Below are positions 1-5,049 of a stretch of DNA of 5,049 nt, piece by piece. How positions within the stretch are numbered: position 1 is the first letter of the stretch; each line of letters begins with the position of its first letter. This DNA is from a bacterium (GTDB lineage Bacteria; Krumholzibacteriota; Krumholzibacteria; LZORAL124-64-63), in NCBI GenBank assembly GCA_003646045.1, contig QNDV01000229.1:1-5049 (forward strand), read 5' to 3'. The notes under the pieces were generated by a model, which had not been told where the DNA came from, did no database searches, and worked only from the letters and a program-made list of their open reading frames with translations. A program made the position numbers and the translations under genes.

Positions 1-92
1 CCATAACGCGTTATTTTACACTAGATTGTTAATGGCACAGGACTTGTATATCTAGTTGGAAATTATGTTTATCTGACCCGCTACCGGAGAAT
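1..92 (+). promoter_or_regulatory. AT-rich leader with possible promoter upstream of the permease operon
   Basis: This stretch is much richer in A and T than the rest of the window and contains no convincing gene. A possible sigma-70-like pair is TTGTTA at 26-31 with TATCTA at 49-54 (17-base spacer). TATATC at 47-52 is an alternative -10 with a shorter 15-base spacer. Neither is a strong match. A perfect 12-base palindrome (ATAACGCGTTAT) lies at 3-14. A 7-base inverted repeat, ACTAGAT (20-26) and ATCTAGT (50-56), brackets the spacer of the putative promoter and could be an operator. GGAGA at 86-90 is the ribosome-binding site for the downstream gene. The drop in GC and the lack of coding potential support a regulatory role. 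The exact promoter elements are a guess. Confidence 0.35.
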
Positions 93-1374
93 ATGCCTGT
101 GCTCGACCCTCTTTGGATTCTGCTTATCATGCTGGCCGTATTTGTGGCCTGCGCCATGTTTCTGCGAGTGCCGACGGGCCTGTCCCTGATCATCGCCTCA
201 ATGTCCGGCACCCTGGCGGCCGGCGACGGGCTGCCGCTGCGTCACCTTGTCGAAGGTGCCTTCACCTACATCGACCCGATCCTGATCATCGCCACCGCCA
301 TGGTGTTCATGGCCTCGCTGGAGGAATCCGGCGCCCTGGGCAGCATCAGCCGCAGCTTGCTGGTGGGACTGCACGGCAAACCGGTGCTGCTGCTGGTGGG
401 ACTGACGGTCTTCATCATGTTCGGGCATGATCACCGGCCAATCCACGGCCACGGTACTGACTACCGGAGCCATCGCCGCGCCGGTGCTGACAGCTTGCGG
501 AATTCCGCGGCCCAAGGTGGCCGCCATCATCGCCATGAGCGCCATCTACGGCATGATCGCACCACCCATCAGCCTGCCCACCATGATCATGGGCAGTGGC
601 GTGGACATGCCCTTCAGCGGATTCGACGTGCCGCTGCTCATCGCCACCATGCCCCTGGCGATCGGTGTCAACCTGGGTCTGGCCGGGCGCTATCTCAAGA
701 GGATCGACATGGAGGCGGTGCTGCCCGGCCTGGGCGAGAACCACGCCGCCACGTACGGCATGCGCCTTTTCCTGCCGCTCGTGCTCGTGGCACTGCTCCT
801 CATCGGTATCCGGCTGGTACCCGGCCTGTCGGCCAACCTGGGCATCGCGCTGGTGTTCCTGCTGGGCGCCATGGTCGGTACGGTTACCGGCCGCCGCTTC
901 AATCTTTTCCAGGCCGCACGGCGTTCCATACGCCAGGCCCTGCCGGTAATGGGCATTCTCGTGGGCGTGGGCACGTTCATCCAGATCATGACCCTCACGG
1001 GAATCCGCGGCATGCTGGTGGTCACGGCCCTGGGCCTGCCGTCGCTGTGGAAGTTCGTCGGTGTCTCGGTGATGATGCCGCTGTTCGGCGCAGTCTCGGC
1101 CTACGGCTCTGCGTCCGTGCTCGGTGTGCCCTTCCTGTTGTCCTTCCTGGGGCAGAACGAGATCGTCGTCGGTTCCGCCCTCTCCCTGTTCGCCGGTCTG
1201 GGTGACCTGATGCCGCCCACAGCGCTGGCCGGCATGTTCGCCGCCCAGGTAGTGGGCGAGTCCAACTACTTCCGGGTTCTGAAGTACACCGCGTTGCCGG
1301 CGCTGGCCACCATCCTGTGGGCCATCGGCATGATCCTGCTGGCCAACCCCATTTCCAGACTCATTCCAGGCTAG
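93..1374 (+). CDS. dctM: TRAP transporter large permease subunit (DctM family), interrupted by a one-base frameshift
   Basis: This encodes the multi-helix inner-membrane subunit that moves substrate in tripartite ATP-independent periplasmic (TRAP) transport, usually of small carboxylates driven by a sodium gradient. The first 111 codons (93-425) are in one frame and 315 codons plus stop (427-1374) are in another. Joined, they give 426 residues, the usual DctM length. Family features are the N-terminal LRVPTGLSLIIAS segment (about 24-36), the hairpin GMITGQSTATV (111-121) spanning the break, IAPPISLP (about 155-162), a second hairpin AYGSASVLGVPF (about 336-347) and MPPTALAGMF near 373-382. 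Nearly the whole protein is hydrophobic helices. ATG at 93 has GGAG only 3 bases upstream, so GTG at 99, with better spacing, may be the true start. The frame break means either a recent inactivating mutation or a sequence error. The family is confident; the substrate is unknown. Confidence 0.88.
420..429 (+). other. Frameshift site in the TRAP permease gene
   Basis: Reading from 93, the protein runs to Phe-Gly (TTC GGG at 420-425) and then loses similarity to DctM. The family sequence resumes one base later, at ATG ATC ACC GGC from 427. Removing one G from the GGG run at 423-425 restores Phe-Gly-Met-Ile-Thr-Gly-Gln exactly across the conserved first hairpin. The ATG at 427 has no ribosome-binding site, and starting there would cut through the transporter fold, so two separate genes are unlikely. 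The site lacks an obvious programmed-slippage context. A sequencing error in a short homopolymer or a real mutation are the two main explanations. Confidence 0.85.
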
Positions 1375-1384
1375 GGGGTAGTTC

Positions 1385-1534
1385 GTGTTCATCACCTGGG
1401 TATATCAGGCCATCATCCTGCTGTTCTGTATCATCCTGGTCGGCGAGATCCTGGAGGAACGGAAGTTCCTCAGGCAACTGACGGCCGTGATCGTGCTCGT
1501 TCCCATGCTGCTCCGTCTGTTCATGATCAAGTAG
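1385..1534 (+). CDS. Small two-helix membrane protein between the permease and deacylase genes
   Basis: A 49-residue reading frame starts with GTG, preceded by a strong AGGGGG ribosome-binding site (1373-1378) six bases upstream. An in-frame TAG at 1379-1381 rules out any earlier start. It begins 10 bases after the permease stop and ends 8 bases before the next start, so it is almost certainly translated as part of the same operon. The product has a first hydrophobic segment (about residues 3-19, VYQAIILLFCIILVG), a charged loop with EILEERKFLRQ (about 21-31) and a second hydrophobic segment (about 32-46) ending in Met-Ile-Lys. This looks like a helical hairpin. I do not recognise a named family. 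Its position next to a TRAP large subunit, with no ordinary four-helix DctQ in the window, makes an accessory or reduced small-subunit role possible, but that is inference. Confidence 0.68.
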   Translation: MFITWVYQAIILLFCIILVGEILEERKFLRQLTAVIVLVPMLLRLFMIK

Positions 1535-1538
1535 GAAG
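1533..1538 (+). promoter_or_regulatory. Ribosome-binding site of the first deacylase gene, overlapping the preceding stop codon
   Basis: AGGAAG overlaps the TAG stop of the small membrane-protein gene and sits four bases before ATG 1543. The overlap suggests translational coupling between the two genes. It supports ATG 1543 over the in-frame ATG at 1579, which has no comparable site and would remove the charged residues before the hydrophobic anchor. Confidence 0.55.
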
Positions 1539-1542
1539 TGCC

Positions 1543-2676
1543 ATGACCATCGACCGCAGCCGCCTTGTACCAGCCGGGATGTGTTTCCTGGGCACGATCC
1601 TGCTGGTGGTGTTCTCGGCCCGGACCTTCCTGGTGCAGCACGAGAGCGAGGTCCTGTATCCCACCGTCGGCCTGACACGCGTCTTTACGCTCAGCGACAT
1701 CAATCCCAACCTGGCCGGTACCGCGGGCGATACCGACGTGTATGTCTACGAGGGTCCCGGTACGGGCGGCTCCCTGCTGATCATCGGTGGCACCCACGCC
1801 TCCGAGATCGCCGGCTACATGACGGTGGCCCTGCTGGTGGAATCTCTGCAGGTTGAGGTGGGCCGCGTGTTCCTGATCCCCCGGGCCAACGCCAGTGGCG
1901 CCACCCATACCGAACCCCAGGAAGCACACCCCCAGTACGTGGTCTTCGAGACCGCCGGCGGTCCGCGTTCGTTCCGGTTCGGTGCCCGCTTCACCAACCC
2001 CATCCACCAGTGGCCCGACCCCGAGGTCTACGTACAGCCCGTTTCCGGTACGGTCCTGGCCGGCAACGAGACCCGCAACCTGAACCGGGCCTATCCCGGC
2101 ATCGCGGACGGCAACCTCACCGAACGGATCGCCTGGGCCATCACGGAACTCATCCGCCGCGAGGACATCGACCTGTCGTTCGATATCCACGAGTCGTCCC
2201 CGGAGTATCCCGTGATCAACGCCATCGTGGCTTCCGAGGTCAGCCAGGATGTCGCGTCGTTCGCCACCATCATGCTGCAGGTCGACGGCTGGGAATTCAC
2301 CCTCGAGCCCTCACCCCCCAACTTCCACGGCCTCAGCCATCGTGAATGGACGGATTACACCAATACCAGGCCCATCCTGCTGGAGACCGCCAATCCGGCC
2401 ATGGGACGGTTGCGGGGTCGCACGAATGCCGATCTGGCGATTCTGGGCAAGGATGAGCAGTACGTTGCGGCCGCGCGCATAGGCATCGTCAACGTTCCCT
2501 TTGATGAGGATGGCATCTCCATCGAACGCCGGATCGCCCGCAACCTGGCCGCCATCGCGGCCATCGTCGACGCTTACAACACCTTGGAGCCGGAGCGGAT
2601 CATCGCCGTCGGTGGTTGGCCTGACCCGCGGGAGTTGATGGAGAACGGCCTGGGAAGCTACCTGGCGTCACCCTGA
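1543..2676 (+). CDS. Membrane-anchored/exported succinylglutamate desuccinylase/aspartoacylase-like metallo-deacylase, copy A
   Basis: This 377-residue protein belongs to the AstE/aspartoacylase branch of M14-like zinc hydrolases, which remove acyl groups from N-acyl amino acids. A hydrophobic segment at about residues 10-25 after a charged start (MTIDRSRLVP) indicates export or an N-terminal anchor, so the catalytic domain should face the periplasm. Zinc ligands are predicted at His85 and Glu88 in GGTHASE (82-88) and His216 in FDIHE. RNLNR (178-182) matches the RDLNR substrate-binding signature of aspartoacylases. Glu281 in LLETANP is the likely catalytic acid/base. The stretch between the first metal motif and RNLNR is about 45 residues longer than I recall for human ASPA. 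Known AstE, ASPA and DoeB enzymes are cytoplasmic, so the leader is unusual. It is the last gene of the permease operon. The substrate is unknown; a peptidase or amidase activity is the alternative. Confidence 0.88.
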   Translation: MTIDRSRLVPAGMCFLGTILLVVFSARTFLVQHESEVLYPTVGLTRVFTLSDINPNLAGTAGDTDVYVYEGPGTGGSLLIIGGTHASEIAGYMTVALLVESLQVEVGRVFLIPRANASGATHTEPQEAHPQYVVFETAGGPRSFRFGARFTNPIHQWPDPEVYVQPVSGTVLAGNETRNLNRAYPGIADGNLTERIAWAITELIRREDIDLSFDIHESSPEYPVINAIVASEVSQDVASFATIMLQVDGWEFTLEPSPPNFHGLSHREWTDYTNTRPILLETANPAMGRLRGRTNADLAILGKDEQYVAAARIGIVNVPFDEDGISIERRIARNLAAIAAIVDAYNTLEPERIIAVGGWPDPRELMENGLGSYLASP

Positions 2677-3734
2677 GGCGGTGCGGGAGGGCCCGGGTCC
2701 GCATCACCAACCAGGTCGCGCCAGATGAACAGGTCCGGACGCAACTCGTAGTCATCCAGGGCAGCGGCCGTGGCGGGCGAGATGGCCCGCAGGTAGCGCC
2801 CGATGGACTCGCGGCGATCATCGGATATCGCGACCATCGACACCGCGCTCACCCGGACCGCCGGGTTCGCATGCCGACCGTACCGCGACTTCGGCAGCAG
2901 GAAGTCGATCATGGTCAGGTTGGGATCCAGAAATGCGGTGACCGCCACCTCGCGGGACGCGAAGGCCTCGCGCCAGGCTTCAAGAGAGTAGCCGTAATGC
3001 GTGCAATTGAAACTGACGTACAGTGGGCCCGCACCGACATTGAAGGCGTCCAGGGCCTCACCCACATAGGCGTCGATCAGGAACCCGGCCCCCATGCCGT
3101 CGAACCCCTGTTCGATGTACGAGGCCAGCTGGGGACACGCCTGGGTGAAGATGTGGTCGGCCGGTATGCCCCGGGCCACAAGGGCCGCCTTGTGGGTGCC
3201 CTCTTCCACGGTGGTCTCGGTGGCGAAGATGATGGTATGGCTCGGCTCGCCGTTCTCCATGCGACCGGCGATCAGGTCGACGCCGTCCTCGACGATGCCC
3301 ACCACGGGAATCGTAGTGGAGGCCGCGAAATCCGTATCAGGGTAGAGGACGGACAGGGTATTGCAGGCGATCATGATGAGGTCGGGATCGTAGTCGTCCT
3401 GCAAGGCCTGCAGGGCGCGGCTGAAAACCTGCAGCTTCTCCCCACGCCCCGGCAGACTGTTGTAGCCGCCTTCAGCGGTGAAGAGGGCGTTGCCGAAGAC
3501 CAGTTCGACGTCGGCATACACGCCGTGATCCCGCAGCTTGCGCTCGGCATCGGCCACCACCGAGAGTCCGCCGAGACCGGAGTCGGTAACCACGATGGTG
3601 AGGGAATCCCTCTCCCACAGGTCCGACACGGGATCCGTAGGCACGACTGCCGGGGTCGCCACCGCCATTCCCGTAACAATGGCGGGGAACAACAGGGCAA
3701 GACGAACGGCGATGCGTATCGATACTGCTGGCAC
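2658..3734 (-). CDS. Exported glutamate racemase-like protein (Asp/Glu racemase family)
   Basis: The product (358 residues from GTG 3734) resembles MurI glutamate racemase, which interconverts L- and D-glutamate with two cysteines and no cofactor. Matches run in order: VTDSGLGGLSVV (49-60, Asp51), IACNT (122-126, Cys124), IPVVGIVEDG (142-151), ACPQLASYIEQG (199-210), and FNCTHYGY (242-249, Cys244). Unlike cytoplasmic MurI (about 260-290 residues), it starts with a signal peptide: basic residues, a hydrophobic core (about 9-22) and a possible AVA cleavage site near 24-26. It also has a roughly 70-residue C-terminal extension ending in a Pro/Gly/Asp-rich tail. GTG 3734 is preferred because GGGAG lies six bases upstream and the signal peptide is then compact. 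ATG 3767 (369 residues) lacks such a site. It is convergent with copy A and divergent from copy B. The family is confident; activity on Glu, Asp or another amino acid is inferred. Confidence 0.85.
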   Translation of the reverse strand: MPAVSIRIAVRLALLFPAIVTGMAVATPAVVPTDPVSDLWERDSLTIVVTDSGLGGLSVVADAERKLRDHGVYADVELVFGNALFTAEGGYNSLPGRGEKLQVFSRALQALQDDYDPDLIMIACNTLSVLYPDTDFAASTTIPVVGIVEDGVDLIAGRMENGEPSHTIIFATETTVEEGTHKAALVARGIPADHIFTQACPQLASYIEQGFDGMGAGFLIDAYVGEALDAFNVGAGPLYVSFNCTHYGYSLEAWREAFASREVAVTAFLDPNLTMIDFLLPKSRYGRHANPAVRVSAVSMVAISDDRRESIGRYLRAISPATAAALDDYELRPDLFIWRDLVGDADPGPPAPPQGDAR

Positions 3735-3865
3735 AATCCACTCCCACTGGTTCCGGCCCGGCCTCATGATGAGGGAAAAGTTAACAGACGGCCGGTCCTT
3801 CCTCAAGAGAACCGCGATCCCGGCGGTAACCGCTGCCCGTCGGTGGCGATGGAAGGGGCCGCACC
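3735..3865. promoter_or_regulatory. Divergent intergenic region between the racemase-like and second deacylase genes
   Basis: These 131 bases separate two oppositely transcribed genes and should contain both promoters. For the minus strand a plausible pair is TTGAGG (complement of 3801-3806) and TTAACT (complement of 3779-3784) with a 16-base spacer. Transcription would then start near 3772, only about 5 bases before ATG 3767 but about 38 bases before GTG 3734, which favours the GTG start. An 11-base near-palindrome, GCGGTAACCGC (3823-3833), could be an operator. No good plus-strand promoter is evident by eye. All elements are weak matches and remain inference. Confidence 0.3.
3851..3858 (+). 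promoter_or_regulatory. Ribosome-binding site fixing the GTG start of the second deacylase
   Basis: GGAAGGGG lies seven bases before GTG 3866. It selects this codon over ATG 3884 (internal Met7), which lacks a purine-rich site, and over ATG 3849, which is in another frame. The gap-free alignment with the first deacylase from residue 1 onward independently supports GTG 3866. Confidence 0.6.
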
Positions 3866-5008
3866 GTGAAGTCCTTGCGCCAGATGCAACCTGCTGCGGT
3901 CGTCGCCCTCCTGCTCGCAGTGCTCCCGGTCTGGCTCGCGACGTCGTCGTTCCGGGCACAGTTGCCGCCCGAGATCATGTTTCCGTCTGCTGCCCTGACC
4001 CGCATTCAACGCCTGAGTGATTTCAACCCGGCCCTCGCGGGCACGCCCGGCGATACCGATGTCTATGTGTTCGAGGGTGCGGAGCCCGGCGGCTCGCTGC
4101 TGGTCCTGGGAGGAACCCATGCCACGGAGATCGCAGGCACAATGACCGCGGTGCTGCTGGTGGAAACCCTGGACGTGCAGACGGGAAAGGTATTTGTCGT
4201 ACCCCGGGCCAACGCCAGCGCCGCCACCCACACCATGCCCGGCGAGGCGCACCCGCAGTTCATCACCATACCGACTCCCGCGGGTTCAAGACGGTTCCGC
4301 TACGGCGCACGTTACACGAATCCCGTTCACCAGCGTCGCGACCCGGTCGTGTTCCGGCATCCCGCCTCGCCGCGCATCCTCCAGGGCTGCGAAGCCCGGA
4401 ATCTCAACCGCGTCTATCCCGGCGCGCAGGACGGTACACTCACCGAGCGCGTCGCCTGGGCCATCGTGGAGTTGATCAGGCTGGAACGCGTTGACGTTGC
4501 ATTCGATCTGCACGAGGCGCCCCCCGAACGCAACCTGGTAAACGCCATCGTGGCCCCGGAGCCTAGCCAGGACATCGCCCCGCAGGCGACCATTATGCTG
4601 CAGCTGGCAGGCTGGGATTTTCATCTTGAATCATCATCGGCAGAGTTTCGCGGCCTGAGCCATCGCGAATGGGCCGACGCCACGGCCACACGACCATTCC
4701 TGATGGAGACCGCGAATCCCGTGCAGGGCCATCTGCGCGGCCGGACGACGGCCCGACTGGCCGTCACGGGTCGCGATGATCAATACGCGACCGCGGCACG
4801 GCGCGGATTGCTGGCCATGCCCTACGACAGTACGGGCATCGCCCTCGAGACCAGGGTCTCACGACATCTGGCCGGCATCGCCGCGATCGTGGATCTCTAC
4901 AACGGGAAGGCTCCGTCAGCCCGTATCGATATGGGAGGCTGGCCGGATGCGGGTCCGCTACAGGATAATGGTCTGGGCAGGTACCTGGGTTCGGCGGTGG
5001 ACGATTGA
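3866..5008 (+). CDS. Exported succinylglutamate desuccinylase/aspartoacylase-like metallo-deacylase, copy B
   Basis: This 380-residue paralogue of the deacylase at 1543-2676 aligns without a gap. I count about 203 identities in 337 positions from residue 41 on (about 60%). All predicted active-site residues are conserved at the same numbers: His85 and Glu88 in GGTHATE, RNLNR at 178-182, His216 in FDLHE and Glu281 in LMETANP. The leader has basic residues then a hydrophobic run (about 10-25, AAVVALLLAVLPVWLA), so it should be a Sec signal peptide or anchor. The leader is not conserved in sequence with copy A, which suggests only its targeting function is under selection. Differences near the site (DLHEAPPERN here, DIHESSPEYP in copy A) could change acyl or amino-acid preference. 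It starts at GTG and is transcribed divergently from the racemase-like gene. The hydrolase family is well supported; the substrate is not known. Confidence 0.88.
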   Translation: MKSLRQMQPAAVVALLLAVLPVWLATSSFRAQLPPEIMFPSAALTRIQRLSDFNPALAGTPGDTDVYVFEGAEPGGSLLVLGGTHATEIAGTMTAVLLVETLDVQTGKVFVVPRANASAATHTMPGEAHPQFITIPTPAGSRRFRYGARYTNPVHQRRDPVVFRHPASPRILQGCEARNLNRVYPGAQDGTLTERVAWAIVELIRLERVDVAFDLHEAPPERNLVNAIVAPEPSQDIAPQATIMLQLAGWDFHLESSSAEFRGLSHREWADATATRPFLMETANPVQGHLRGRTTARLAVTGRDDQYATAARRGLLAMPYDSTGIALETRVSRHLAGIAAIVDLYNGKAPSARIDMGGWPDAGPLQDNGLGRYLGSAVDD

Positions 5009-5021
5009 ACAAGCGCGCGGG

Positions 5022-5049
5022 ATGAAGACGCCCTGGGCCAACGCCACCA
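5022..5049 (+). CDS. Possible start of a further gene, cut off by the window end
   Basis: An ATG at 5022, 13 bases after the stop of the second deacylase, opens a frame reading Met-Lys-Thr-Pro-Trp-Ala-Asn-Ala-Thr to the end of the window. The upstream GCGCGGG is a poor ribosome-binding site and sits very close to the ATG. Nine codons are too few to judge function or even reality. The tight spacing would fit an operon with the second deacylase. Confidence 0.2.

Noticed and set aside
420..429. Programmed ribosomal frameshifting in the permease gene
   Set aside because: There is no slippery heptamer, stop codon in the shift window, internal Shine-Dalgarno stimulator or evident downstream pseudoknot, and DctM genes are not known to use recoding.
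427..1205. Continuation of the first permease frame beyond the frame break, to a stop near 1205
   Set aside because: After 425 this frame becomes Arg/His/Gly-rich and loses all membrane character, while the neighbouring frame carries the DctM sequence. It would be translated only as an aberrant product.
415..1395. Long minus-strand open frame across the permease gene
   Set aside because: Its translation is rich in Gln, His, Gly and Asp with no recognisable domain, and it is the reverse complement of a clear DctM gene. It is a shadow caused by high GC content.
2871..3869. Plus-strand open frame of about 330 codons opposite the racemase-like gene
   Set aside because: It is antisense to a gene with intact MurI motifs and has a Gly/Val/His/Asp-rich composition typical of a shadow frame.
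3735..3959. N-terminal extension of the racemase-like gene up to ATG 3959
   Set aside because: It would overlap the start of the second deacylase by about 94 bases, place an Arg-rich stretch before the signal peptide, and has no family support. GTG 3734 with its ribosome-binding site is better.
1..5049. CRISPR arrays, tRNA or rRNA genes, insertion sequences and transposases
   Set aside because: I saw no regularly spaced repeats, tRNA-like cloverleaf, rRNA sequence, transposase-like protein or terminal inverted repeats. The only large repeat is the diverged pair of deacylase genes.

Overview
The window is GC-rich, densely coding bacterial DNA with Shine-Dalgarno-type starts and several GTG starts. 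The gene families and base composition suggest a proteobacterium, perhaps a gammaproteobacterium. That placement is inference, because no phylogenetic marker is present.

Layout. Bases 1-92 are an AT-rich leader with two small inverted repeats and a possible promoter. Bases 93-1374 encode a TRAP-transporter large permease (DctM type). As written it is broken by one extra base in a GGG run at 423-425, and the two pieces together make a full-length 426-residue protein. Next comes a short, easily missed gene (1385-1534) for a 49-residue, probably two-helix membrane protein. After an 8-base gap follows the first of two paralogous, membrane-anchored or exported metallo-deacylases of the aspartoacylase/succinylglutamate desuccinylase (AstE/ASPA, M14-like) family (1543-2676). 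These three genes look like one operon. On the opposite strand, overlapping the end of that deacylase by 19 bases, lies a glutamate racemase-like (Asp/Glu racemase family) gene with an N-terminal signal peptide (3734 down to 2658). A divergent 131-base gap separates it from the second deacylase paralogue (3866-5008). The two deacylases align without gaps and share about 60% identity by hand count. The last 41 bases may hold the start of another gene.

How the genes may work together (inference). Two envelope-located N-acyl-amino-acid deacylase-like enzymes, an exported glutamate/aspartate racemase-like enzyme and a TRAP permease for small carboxylates sit together. This would fit extracytoplasmic processing of an acylated or D-configured acidic amino acid (or a similar amino carboxylate), followed by uptake. 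A racemase of the MurI fold with both catalytic cysteines but a Sec signal peptide is the most unusual element. No TRAP substrate-binding protein (DctP) or ordinary small permease (DctQ) is encoded in the window.
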